A stretch of 19,979 nt of DNA from the NCBI GenBank assembly GCA_900557355.1, contig USSR01000037.1:1-19979 (forward strand), written 5' to 3'. Below are positions 9,151-17,057 of this stretch, in pieces. Both the position numbers and the translations under genes were made by a program. The notes beneath the pieces are model-generated. The model had not been told where the DNA came from. It searched no databases and worked only from the letters and a program-made list of their open reading frames with translations. The stretch comes from an uncultured Bacteroides sp. Lineage in GTDB: Bacteria > Bacteroidota > Bacteroidia > Bacteroidales > Bacteroidaceae. Within the stretch, counting starts at the first letter, position 1, and each line of letters opens with the position of its first letter.

Positions 9151-9698
9151 AGAAATATATGATTCTATCCGTCTTGCTATGTCTGGGCTTCACCGGAAGT
9201 CTATTTGCACAGAGCATTCTTCCCGACACATTGCTATTTGTATTCAAATTACACGGGCAGACACGGAAATACGAAATGTCTTTCCAGGAAAAGCAGGATT
9301 CCATATACCTGCATTGGGGAATAGAACGCAATTTGAAATGGCAATCGGGAAGCTATGCCATGGGACCCGAATCCGTAGAACAAGCTACACGGCTCAGCTT
9401 CTTGCAACCGGAAGATGGTAAGCATGTACAGCTCTCTCCGGAGGAAACTGTTTATTTCCTTTCCCGTTCCGCCTACAAGCAACTAAAGGAGCAGCAAACA
9501 CTTGTCTACAATCAAACGACGTACTCCGTTCTGGACAGTAACGAACGGGCTTTAGGTTATCCGCTTATTCATGTGAAGGATGCCGCGGAAGGATGCGAGA
9601 TGTGGATACTGGATAATCCTAAGTTAGCGTTAGTATGGAGAACTTGTAATAATCCGTTAGGGGTTAACTGGGAAGTCACTGTTCAACCATCCAACTAA
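9147..9698 (+). CDS. Unrecognised secreted protein coupled to GH92
   Basis: This is a 183-residue protein with a clear signal peptide (MKKYMILSVLLCLGFTGSLF, cut after the following Ala). The ATG overlaps the GH92 stop as ATGA, implying translational coupling and similar dosage. The mature part looks beta-rich, with segments TLLFVFKLHG, SIYLHWGIER, TVYFLSRSAYK and TTYSVLDS. Two cysteines (GCEMW and RTCNN) near the C-terminus could form a disulfide in the periplasm. No lipobox, transmembrane segment or enzyme motif is visible, and I do not recognise the family. By position it may be an accessory of the mannosidase or of glycan handling, but that is inference from context only. It is the last gene of the plus-strand cluster; no clear terminator follows. 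Confidence 0.8.
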   Translation: MKKYMILSVLLCLGFTGSLFAQSILPDTLLFVFKLHGQTRKYEMSFQEKQDSIYLHWGIERNLKWQSGSYAMGPESVEQATRLSFLQPEDGKHVQLSPEETVYFLSRSAYKQLKEQQTLVYNQTTYSVLDSNERALGYPLIHVKDAAEGCEMWILDNPKLALVWRTCNNPLGVNWEVTVQPSN

Positions 9699-9767
9699 AA
9701 GGAAGGGTTCAATATAAAAATTTATGCAAGTCCTGCCACTTTTATTTCCTTTTCCGCCTATTCTTAT

Positions 9768-9775
9768 TATCTTTG
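9768..9775 (+). promoter_or_regulatory. Promoter -7 element ahead of the palindrome array (TATCTTTG)
   Basis: TATCTTTG matches the Bacteroides TAnnTTTG consensus. Transcription would start near 9782, so the four palindromes at 9798-9871 would fall just downstream of the start point, within a leader of about 170 bases for the HU-family gene. No clear -33 TTTG is visible. Confidence 0.4.
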
Positions 9776-9789
9776 TCGCCTAACATAAA

Positions 9790-9885
9790 TTCGTTCCACT
9801 ATAGTAAAACGAAAGGAACACTATAGTGCACTTTACGAACTACTATAGTGGAACGAAAGATATACTATAGTAGAACGAAATAAAA
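9790..9885 (+). repeat. Four ACTATAGT palindromes with exact 22-bp period
   Basis: The perfect 8-base palindrome ACTATAGT occurs at 9798, 9820, 9842 and 9864, exactly 22 bases apart. Copies 1, 3 and 4 continue with two mostly purine bases and AACGAAA; copy 2 diverges after the palindrome (GCACTTTACGAA). Copy 1 is also preceded by TTCGTTCC, so TTCGTTCC-ACTATAGT-AAAACGAA forms a 24-base near-palindrome. About two helical turns of spacing puts all copies on one face of the DNA, as expected for cooperative protein binding. The array lies just before the gene for a DNA-binding HU-HIG protein, its most obvious candidate ligand. It is not a CRISPR: there are no unique spacers and no cas genes. Confidence 0.85.
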
Positions 9886-9954
9886 GTAACGAATGAGCTA
9901 CATCCCGACAGGCAGCAGGATGAATCGGAATGCCTATATAAAACAATTATAATT

Positions 9955-10560
9955 ATGAGCTTAGAATACGACCTTTACGAAACACCCGACATACAGCAGA
10001 CCGGCGAGCAACAACCGCTTCACCCCCGCGTAGTTTTCAAAGGAACCATCGACCGGGAAGAATTTCTGGACCGCGTTCACAAATTCACAGGTTTGAGCCG
10101 CAGCCTGCTCGCAGGTGCCATGCAGTCTTTCCAAGATGAATTGAGAGATTTACTTGCCGACGGGTGGATTGTGGAAATGGGAGAGATGGGTTACTTCTCC
10201 GTATCCCTGCAGGGACCTCCTGTAATGAATAAAAAGGACGTGCATGCACAGTCCATCAAATTAAAAAACATCAATTACCGCCCGAGTAGCCGGTTCAAGA
10301 AAGAAGTGCATTGGAAAATAAAGCCGGAACGCGGTGAATCCTTTACCCGTCCCAACAGGGAAGAACGCGATGCAGAGAAATGCCTAAAAATAATCAACAG
10401 CCATCTGGCAAAATACCCCTGCCTCACCCGTGCCGACTACTGCCGGCTAACAGGATGCAGTAAGAAACTTGCCCTAAAAGAACTGAATGGCTTTATTGCC
10501 GACGGGCTTTTGATACGCTACGGAGCGGGAAAGCAGGTGGTTTACGGAAAGGTACAGTAA
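9955..10560 (+). CDS. HU-HIG family DNA-binding protein with C-terminal winged helix
   Basis: This 201-residue protein has no signal peptide and should be cytoplasmic. Residues about 21-122 form an HU/IHF-like domain of the HU-HIG type found in Bacteroidota: QPLHPRVVFKGTID, then two helices (EEFLDRVHKF; LLAGAMQSFQDELRDLLADG), the strands VEMGEMGYFSVSL, and INYRPSSRFKK. Residues about 138-201 look like a winged helix-turn-helix (CLKIINSHLAKYPCLTRADY, then CSKKLALKELNGFIADGLL and a wing ending QVVYGKV). This pairing of HU and wHTH is known for the family; the cellular role is not established as far as I know. The gene has its own leader with a palindrome array, suggesting autoregulation. It stands alone between two glycan operons and ends 21 bases from the convergent phosphatase gene. 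Confidence 0.85.
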   Translation: MSLEYDLYETPDIQQTGEQQPLHPRVVFKGTIDREEFLDRVHKFTGLSRSLLAGAMQSFQDELRDLLADGWIVEMGEMGYFSVSLQGPPVMNKKDVHAQSIKLKNINYRPSSRFKKEVHWKIKPERGESFTRPNREERDAEKCLKIINSHLAKYPCLTRADYCRLTGCSKKLALKELNGFIADGLLIRYGAGKQVVYGKVQ

Positions 10561-10581
10561 TAGTTACAGGAGCTGAATCGA

Positions 10582-11817
10582 CTACTCCAGTACTCCAGCC
10601 AGAAAAGTTTTAACTTCCGTCCATGAATAATAAGGAACCGTCTTGCTCTTCAACGGTAGCGTCACTTCACATTCATTCAACAGGAATTTCACCAGTATAT
10701 CATTCTTCTTATCGCGATAGAAAATAATCTGCAGATTGGCTCCCATAGGAGAGACCCGATAATCTTGCCAGGCAAGATGGAATTTTTCCATATCCGCCTC
10801 CTGATTGCTACATCCTTCTATTTGCATCAAAGCAAGCAGACGGATGAGGTGGGTATCATGCCCGAAACGGAGATCTGCCGCAGGAGTACCTTTCTTTATA
10901 GCAACATCCGCACTTTCCAGAATATTGCGCAACAAAGGCACAGCACAGCGAGGCATCAGACCGCTATTGAGCGGAGCAGCAGCATTACACACGTACATGC
11001 GAGCATTCACCGTCTTCCAAATACCCACCAACTCCTCGTATTCAAAGATATCATAGAAAGACAAATCCAACTCTACATTCTGCATATCGGCAGCAATCCA
11101 ATAGAGGCTGCGCATCATGGCATCCGGATCAGCTATCGCATCAGGTTTCACAAACAGGGAAGCCATCAGGCGTCCGGGACGAACATTCTTCTTTTCAAAT
11201 TCCCTGAACCCACGTCTCCATGAAGCTTTCTCTGAAGAAAACTTCTCACCTTCGGGAGAGGTGTAAGCTATATAATCCATATACCGATGGTAAGCCCTAC
11301 GCTCCACATGCAAGGCAGGATTCAGTTCTTTCAAGCGTTCCGTAAAATAGCTCATGCTCATAGCACAACGCAGAGAAGTGGACGAACGGGCGTCTACGAA
11401 AGCATCTTCCCGGAATACTTGCGGAAAATTGTGATACATGCGTTCAGCTATCTCACGATGTTGACGTTCGCCAAGGGGAGTAATACTTCCACTACATCCG
11501 CGGGCATCTTCCCAAACCTTGTGCAGACGCTGACGGACATCCATGCCAAGAGGAGTAAGCCCAGAACATTGATAAAGGGAATCAAAAACACAGATGACTT
11601 CCGTATAACGTTCATCCGCTGTCATCCAACGGGAGCCATGACGACCGTAGTGACTGATATAGAAAGGCTCGTATCCTGCCGGAGCAGGGGTATGGACAGA
11701 TGGAGGGGCAGGATAAGCATAATAAATACTCCCTGTCTGCTCCGGCGTCAATACGGACTGGGAACGGGCGGTGAAAGTACACAGTAAATACAATATAAAA
11801 ATTATGCATTGTCTCAT
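10582..11817 (-). CDS. Histidine acid phosphatase (MINPP/phytase-like), exported
   Basis: This 411-residue protein of the branch-2 histidine phosphatase family has a signal peptide ending near residue 19 (TARS before Gln). The catalytic RHGSR motif is at 59-63, where His60 would take the phosphoryl group, and the proton donor is in GHDTHL (His320-Asp321). Bacteroides relatives include a periplasmic inositol polyphosphate phosphatase; here the HD form resembles AppA-type phytases rather than the HAE form. It probably acts in the periplasm. Its ATG overlaps the GH28 stop as ATGA, so it is the last, translationally coupled gene of the minus operon. This context suggests removal of phosphate from a glycan or sugar, but phytate remains possible. 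Confidence 0.88.
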   Translation of the reverse strand: MRQCIIFILYLLCTFTARSQSVLTPEQTGSIYYAYPAPPSVHTPAPAGYEPFYISHYGRHGSRWMTADERYTEVICVFDSLYQCSGLTPLGMDVRQRLHKVWEDARGCSGSITPLGERQHREIAERMYHNFPQVFREDAFVDARSSTSLRCAMSMSYFTERLKELNPALHVERRAYHRYMDYIAYTSPEGEKFSSEKASWRRGFREFEKKNVRPGRLMASLFVKPDAIADPDAMMRSLYWIAADMQNVELDLSFYDIFEYEELVGIWKTVNARMYVCNAAAPLNSGLMPRCAVPLLRNILESADVAIKKGTPAADLRFGHDTHLIRLLALMQIEGCSNQEADMEKFHLAWQDYRVSPMGANLQIIFYRDKKNDILVKFLLNECEVTLPLKSKTVPYYSWTEVKTFLAGVLE

Positions 11818-13238
11818 CTTCGTGACGAATTTAAGTTACCTTTCAGATTACGAACATCCTTCTGTCCAATACCTTCAGCTGCCTGATCGGGACGGATATC
11901 TCCCCAAGTAACCGTACAATCATCTATCAGGATATCGGATGCCGTATCGATATAGAACCCATACGTCTTATCATGGATAAATCCTTCGCCTACGCACGGA
12001 CGTTTATCATAAATGCCGCCCTCATAGGCAGTACGTTTCTGCAACAGCAGATCTACGTTTTCAAAGTAGATATGGTTCACCTTGTCTTGTGTATCCCCGC
12101 CTACAAAAATACCGTTCTCGCTGGTACACTTGATATTTGTGAAATAAATACGGCTCACCTCTCCGCAACGTCCTTCGGTAGCTCCCTTCGGAAAACGCCA
12201 ACCGGCATCCTTATGATTACCTACGGCACGCGGATAAGAAGTCACGTAAATAGGTTCCGCTTTCCCCCACCAGACATCCGAGTAGAACATGCAATCCACA
12301 ATCATATTAGAGAAAATTACGTTAGTAACCGTTCCTTCATCCCGGTTCTGAATACCGATGCCGCGATTGCTATTCTTGATGATACAGTTATTGAACAGTA
12401 CGTTATTAATCTTATCCATATTTTCCGAACCAATCTTGATGGCACAGGAACGGGAGACCATGGTACAGTTGGTCACCACAATGTCTTCGCACGAACCGTA
12501 TTCCTCAAACTCGCGGCGGTTCTTCAGGCAGATACAGTCATCACCCGATTCTATATGGCAATTGGCAATGCGCACATTCTTGGAATGGTCTACATCGATG
12601 CCGTCGCCATTGCGTATCTTCAGATTGTTCAGAATAGAGATGCCATCAATGGAGGCATCGTTGCAACCAATGAGATGAACCGTCCAATAGGCACTGTTGC
12701 GGATGGTTACATCACGAATCACTGTCTTCTCTATATTGATAAGCGTCAGTACATGCGGACGGGGATCAAAGTCGGTCACCGGTTTCAGCTCGTAAGAATC
12801 TTCCAGTTCCTTGCCCATAAAGGAGACACCGTTTCCGTCTATAGTTCCTGTTCCGGTGATAGATACCTCTTTCAGGTCTTGACCATAAATCCACATCATG
12901 CCTTCACCACGGTTATCGCGGAAAGCACTCAGGGTATAGGCAGCCTCATCGGGATTGGCAAGCAGGCAGGAATTAGGTTCCAGGTGCAGTTCTACAAACG
13001 AGGCAAGATGGAAAGGACTGCACATGAAAGTACGCCCCGCCGGAACAAGTACCGTTCCGCCACCCGACTTGGAACACAGGTCAATAGCGGTTTGTATAGC
13101 AGCGGCGTCATCGGTCACGCCGTCACCTTTGGCTCCGTAATCCATAATATTGTAGACAGTTCCTCCAGTCTTCGGAGTACCGCACGCCCCTAACAGCAAG
13201 ATGCTGCATAGGGCAAACAAGAATGCTTTTACTCTCAT
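11814..13238 (-). CDS. GH28-like parallel beta-helix glycosidase, lipoprotein
   Basis: This is a 474-residue protein from the ATG at 13238, which gives a lipoprotein signal with lipobox LGAC (Cys20) and an AGAAAGAT upstream. A longer frame to 13289 would overlap the preceding gene and hide the signal. The domain begins YNIMDYGAKGDGVTDDAAAIQ, typical of pectin-lyase-fold GH28 proteins, followed by beta-helix repeats. NGDGID (Asp212) and SGDDC (Asp233-Asp234) match the three catalytic aspartates of GH28. The usual GHG histidine is absent; its place is taken by SCAIKIGSE, and the RIK motif by RGIGIQ. This is the divergent GH28 type common in Bacteroides, so polygalacturonase activity should not be assumed. 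A similar enzyme lies directly upstream. Confidence 0.87.
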   Translation of the reverse strand: MRVKAFLFALCSILLLGACGTPKTGGTVYNIMDYGAKGDGVTDDAAAIQTAIDLCSKSGGGTVLVPAGRTFMCSPFHLASFVELHLEPNSCLLANPDEAAYTLSAFRDNRGEGMMWIYGQDLKEVSITGTGTIDGNGVSFMGKELEDSYELKPVTDFDPRPHVLTLINIEKTVIRDVTIRNSAYWTVHLIGCNDASIDGISILNNLKIRNGDGIDVDHSKNVRIANCHIESGDDCICLKNRREFEEYGSCEDIVVTNCTMVSRSCAIKIGSENMDKINNVLFNNCIIKNSNRGIGIQNRDEGTVTNVIFSNMIVDCMFYSDVWWGKAEPIYVTSYPRAVGNHKDAGWRFPKGATEGRCGEVSRIYFTNIKCTSENGIFVGGDTQDKVNHIYFENVDLLLQKRTAYEGGIYDKRPCVGEGFIHDKTYGFYIDTASDILIDDCTVTWGDIRPDQAAEGIGQKDVRNLKGNLNSSRR

Positions 13239-13251
13239 AATATCTTTCTGA

Positions 13252-14706
13252 TTAATATTTGTCTGTCGATATCCTCTTACAGTCTTCATACCTGAAAGCC
13301 TCGTAATTGCTTCCCGGTGCCTTCTCTCCTTTCACGCGAATAAGGGAAAGATCATCGATTTCCCGGAACAAATAGGCACTCTCCCAAGTAGCCTCCGGCT
13401 TTTCCTCGTTCCAACGCACTTGGCAATCCACCAGTGACAATTCATCTATCCCATAAAACAGAAAACCGTTACGCGACCTTTTATCTACCGCATCCTCCGG
13501 CTCCATGAAAAGCTGTACATCGCGCAAGCGTATGTTCTTCATTCGGTTACTGAAACCTTCCATACGGATCCCACTTTGTCCGCAGGCTGTTATATTGCTC
13601 AACGTTATATTTTCTATACTTCCGGCTGACGGAATGACCCCTCTTTTCTGTATGGTGAACCAAACCGGATCGCCATTCCCCCACCAGAATGTTTCCTTGC
13701 GTACCGTATTTATAGTCAGATTGGAAAAGATTACATTGCGTACATTCCCCCCATCGCGAAGAATGATGTTGAGTCCACGGTTTGCCCGGCTGATGGCACA
13801 ATTCGATACGGTGATATACTCAAAGTCTGCATGAGACTCTGTCCCTATCTTCAACGCTGCTGATGAAGAGGTCAGAATGCAATTGCTTATTGTAATATAA
13901 CGGCAAGATTGGGTTTTACCATTCTGCCGGGTTGTCTTCAGGCACAAGGCATCATCACCGGTATCAATCCGGCTATTGGAAACCATTACATTGCTGCACC
14001 CGTCTATGTCCAACCCATCCGCATTAACTCCGTTATGGGAATTAGACTGGATATAGACACCGTCCACATAGACCCGGTCGCACCATTGCAGATGCACCGA
14101 CCAGAAAGAAGATTCAATCACTTGTATATCGCGGACATGGACATTGGTACATCCTGTAAAGTTGATAGCTCCCGGGCAAGGTGGAACCTTTCTGAACTTA
14201 CTTTGATAATCCACTCCGTAACGCCCGGCATTGACAATCTCCCGTGCAGTAATAGAATCTGTAACTTCCGTTTTCGGCTCCCTGCGGTATCCGGTACGCA
14301 CGGCACGGCAATTCAACATACCTTGTCCGGTGATTGAAATATCTCTGGCATTGACTGCCCCTATCAACATTTCAGCCTCAGCATTATCGGCTGCCCCCAC
14401 TTTGCGGGCAAAATTACTGAAGTCTTCTATTCTCCGGCTGGCATAAATCGTAGCTCCTGCATCCAAATGCAGATTGACATAACTCTTCAACAAAACCGTA
14501 CCGCTAAGATAGTTACCGGCAGGCACCCATACAGTACCTCCCCCGTGAGCAGCACAATCATCTATCGCTTTTTGTATAGCTACAGTGGAAAGTTGCGTTG
14601 TATCGGATATAGCACCATAATCAGTAATATTATAAACCCGTTGCCCCCACGCAGCAGAACCGCAAAGGAGTAATAAGAATAATAGAATGTGCTTAAAACA
14701 TGCCAT
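13252..14706 (-). CDS. GH28-like parallel beta-helix glycosidase, secreted
   Basis: This 484-residue protein starts with a signal peptide (cut probably after Gly21, before Gln) and the fold-typical YNITDYGAISDTTQLSTVAIQ. The catalytic aspartates are visible in NADGLD (Asp230) and TGDDALCLK (Asp251-Asp252). As in its downstream paralogue, the GHG motif is replaced by SAALKIGTE and RIK by RGLNII. A GGGAAAG-like ribosome site precedes the ATG by a few bases. It sits 22 bases after the GH92 stop and 13 bases before the next GH28, within the operon. The two paralogues are clearly diverged and differ in export: this one soluble, the other a lipoprotein. Likely an exo-acting glycosidase on a uronate or related sugar; substrate unknown. 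Confidence 0.87.
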   Translation of the reverse strand: MACFKHILLFLLLLCGSAAWGQRVYNITDYGAISDTTQLSTVAIQKAIDDCAAHGGGTVWVPAGNYLSGTVLLKSYVNLHLDAGATIYASRRIEDFSNFARKVGAADNAEAEMLIGAVNARDISITGQGMLNCRAVRTGYRREPKTEVTDSITAREIVNAGRYGVDYQSKFRKVPPCPGAINFTGCTNVHVRDIQVIESSFWSVHLQWCDRVYVDGVYIQSNSHNGVNADGLDIDGCSNVMVSNSRIDTGDDALCLKTTRQNGKTQSCRYITISNCILTSSSAALKIGTESHADFEYITVSNCAISRANRGLNIILRDGGNVRNVIFSNLTINTVRKETFWWGNGDPVWFTIQKRGVIPSAGSIENITLSNITACGQSGIRMEGFSNRMKNIRLRDVQLFMEPEDAVDKRSRNGFLFYGIDELSLVDCQVRWNEEKPEATWESAYLFREIDDLSLIRVKGEKAPGSNYEAFRYEDCKRISTDKY

Positions 14707-14728
14707 ATCTTTCCCTTTCTTTTGTTAG

Positions 14729-17056
14729 TTATTTCATTACTTCCGGCGGACAGTTTTCTGCTCCCGCTCCCCACTCTTTATTCGGTTCATCCCCCATTAC
14801 AAACTCCATCACACCACCATTCACTATATCCTGATGGGTAATATAATTCCGTGTATAAGGCTTTCCATTTAGTGTTGCCGACTGGATATAAATATTCTTC
14901 TGCGACGCATTACGGGCTTTCACGGTGAATGTATTTCCATTCTCAAGATTCAGCGTAAAGCTGGGGAATGAGGGGCTGGCAAGTAGATAATACGGGGTAC
15001 CGGGACATACCGGATAGAACCCCATAGCGGCAAACATATACCAGGCCGACATCTGTCCGGCATCGTCATTACCGGAAAGCCCACCCGGTTCATTCAGATA
15101 TTCCGTTTCCATAATATGCCGGACGGCACGTTGAGTTTTCCAAGGCTCGCCTGCATAATTGAACATATAAGCAACCTGATGACAGGGCTCATTTCCATGC
15201 CAGTAACGCTGTTCGCTGAACATGGAATCCAGTTTGGCTACATACTTATCCTTGCCTCCCATACAATCCATCAATCCGTACGGATCTTGCGGCACATACC
15301 AGGTATAATGGCAAGGAGCGCCCTCAGTAATGAAACGGGCGAAATTGAAAGCATTGGCATCATTCAGGAAAGTACCATCGGCATGACGTCCCTGGGCATA
15401 TCCGGTACGGGAATCAATCACATTGCGATAATTGGCAGCACGCTGTATCAATGCCTGGTAATCATCTGTCTTACCCAGAGCTTTCGCCATCTGTGCAAGG
15501 GCAAAGTCATCATAAGCATATTCCAGGGTACGCGACACTTGTTCTTTCGTGTGGAATGCATCGGGTACACCGTCTTCAAGAGGAATATATCCATATTCCA
15601 GATAAGAAGCCAGGGCACGGCGCCCCATACCGTTTTTATATTCATCTGGGTTGGAAGGAACTTCAAAAGCATTCTTACGCATTCCTTCATAAGCCTTATC
15701 CACATCGAAATTACGAATGCCCTTACAGTAGGCATCACTGATGGCGGAGATACAATGATCGCCTATCATAGCGGCGGTATAGCTATTCCAGCAAGGGAAA
15801 ATGGGTAGCCACCCACCTTGCTCATATTTATGCACCAGAGATTGCATCATATCTCCGCCCTTGGTCGGAAAAAGCAGATTTATCATTGGATGCAGGGCAC
15901 GGTAGGAATCCCACATGCTGTAATCTTCATAATACGTTTCTCCTTCAGGAAGTTGCCGTATCGGGGTTCCATTTGCAAAAGAGGGATAACGCCCATCTAC
16001 ATCATTGAATGTATGCGGCAGGAAAGAGGCACGATAGAAAGCACCGTAAAACATTTCCTTGTCCGCAAGCTGTTCGGTTTCTACATCAATGGCAGAGAGG
16101 TGTTTTTCCCAGATCTGTCTCAAATCTGTGCAAGTCTGACCGAAATCCCAATGAGGGATTTCAGCCTTCAGGTTTTGCAAAACACCGTCCCGGTCGGTAA
16201 AGGAGGAAGCAGCTTTTACCAGCACTTCTTCGCCTTCAGCTACATTAAATTCTACATAAGCACCTATCTGGGCCGCATCACCTATCCGGATGACACCTGG
16301 AGACAGGGAATCTCCCCTGAACACACCGTACCCCGTCAGCTTCTTTTGCAGCTGAACGATGAAATGTCCGCTATACCCTGCCGGTTTTCCCCAGCCCTGA
16401 TAAATGCGGTGAACGGGATTGTATCCGTAAATCTGATTGTTGAGGGTATCGATGCAGATGTATCCCTGACCTTCATCACTGTTGGGATTCACCACCAAAT
16501 AACCTTTTCCTGCTTTTCCGTAGGTGAAACGAAAGATAGCGGAACGCGAACGGCCCGTCATTTCAGCAAAGATATTCTCATCCGGTAGAGAAACCCTATA
16601 ATAGGCGGGAGTCGCCATTTCCTCGGCATGCGAGAAACGGGTGGAACGTGCTTCCGGCTGACAACGTAATGTACCGAAGAGGGGCATCAGGGTCATAGAA
16701 CCGTAATCCTGCGTACATCCGCCCACAATCCAATGGGAGTTACGGAAACCTTGCAGCAGGGAATCTGCATAATAATAGGGAGCTATACATTTTTGTTCCG
16801 TATCACGCGTCTGCGCAGTCCAGAAGTTCATTCCGTTGGGTTCGAGTACTGCTGGAAGAGTTTGCCCGTATTCTTCGGTATCTTTGCCGAACAATCCGGC
16901 TGTATGGGTGGCACTGGGGGCAGTGCCGACGCGGGTGTCGATATAGGATACCCGCGACTCATCATCCATTCCACAACGTCCGGTGCACGAAGTGGTACCC
17001 GGCAGCAAGGCAGTTACCAATAATAGGGAGCAGTATGTATAGATCGTTCGCTTCAT
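14729..17056 (-). CDS. GH92 family alpha-mannosidase, probable lipoprotein
   Basis: This 775-residue enzyme has a signal with a weak lipobox (TTSC, Cys24) followed after a few residues by acidic MDDES, which would be compatible with surface display. The N-terminal domain has YIDTRVGT and YGQTLPAVLEPNGMNFW, a signature of a different GH92 clade from the enzyme at 6874. The catalytic acid is Glu578 in TEGAPCHYTWYVPQD; GNDDAGQMSAW contains Asp664-Asp665 of the base and calcium site. FYGAFYRASFLPH and the YEDYSMWDSYRALHP segment are typical GH92 core motifs. It begins 1 base after the acyltransferase stop. GH92 is an inverting, calcium-dependent exo-mannosidase family; linkage specificity cannot be told from the sequence. 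Confidence 0.92.
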   Translation of the reverse strand: MKRTIYTYCSLLLVTALLPGTTSCTGRCGMDDESRVSYIDTRVGTAPSATHTAGLFGKDTEEYGQTLPAVLEPNGMNFWTAQTRDTEQKCIAPYYYADSLLQGFRNSHWIVGGCTQDYGSMTLMPLFGTLRCQPEARSTRFSHAEEMATPAYYRVSLPDENIFAEMTGRSRSAIFRFTYGKAGKGYLVVNPNSDEGQGYICIDTLNNQIYGYNPVHRIYQGWGKPAGYSGHFIVQLQKKLTGYGVFRGDSLSPGVIRIGDAAQIGAYVEFNVAEGEEVLVKAASSFTDRDGVLQNLKAEIPHWDFGQTCTDLRQIWEKHLSAIDVETEQLADKEMFYGAFYRASFLPHTFNDVDGRYPSFANGTPIRQLPEGETYYEDYSMWDSYRALHPMINLLFPTKGGDMMQSLVHKYEQGGWLPIFPCWNSYTAAMIGDHCISAISDAYCKGIRNFDVDKAYEGMRKNAFEVPSNPDEYKNGMGRRALASYLEYGYIPLEDGVPDAFHTKEQVSRTLEYAYDDFALAQMAKALGKTDDYQALIQRAANYRNVIDSRTGYAQGRHADGTFLNDANAFNFARFITEGAPCHYTWYVPQDPYGLMDCMGGKDKYVAKLDSMFSEQRYWHGNEPCHQVAYMFNYAGEPWKTQRAVRHIMETEYLNEPGGLSGNDDAGQMSAWYMFAAMGFYPVCPGTPYYLLASPSFPSFTLNLENGNTFTVKARNASQKNIYIQSATLNGKPYTRNYITHQDIVNGGVMEFVMGDEPNKEWGAGAENCPPEVMK

Positions 17057-17057
17057 A

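Noticed and set aside
9798..9885. The palindrome array as a CRISPR
   Set aside because: The 22-bp period leaves no room for unique spacers of normal length, the units themselves are similar throughout, and no cas genes are present.
10561..10581. A bidirectional terminator between the convergent HU and phosphatase genes
   Set aside because: The gap is only 21 bases and shows no convincing hairpin or T-run.
11973..13193. A 406-codon open frame on the plus strand
   Set aside because: It lies wholly antisense to the GH28-like gene, whose aspartate motifs and lipobox are clear; the antisense protein has no recognisable domain.
13239..13289. A 17-codon N-terminal extension of the first GH28-like protein
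   Set aside because: It would overlap the preceding gene by 38 bases and bury the lipoprotein signal that starts at the ATG at 13238.
15116..16588. Two long plus-strand open frames (230 and 256 codons)
   Set aside because: Both are antisense to the GH92 lipoprotein gene, which has full-length catalytic motifs. They are by-products of its codon usage.
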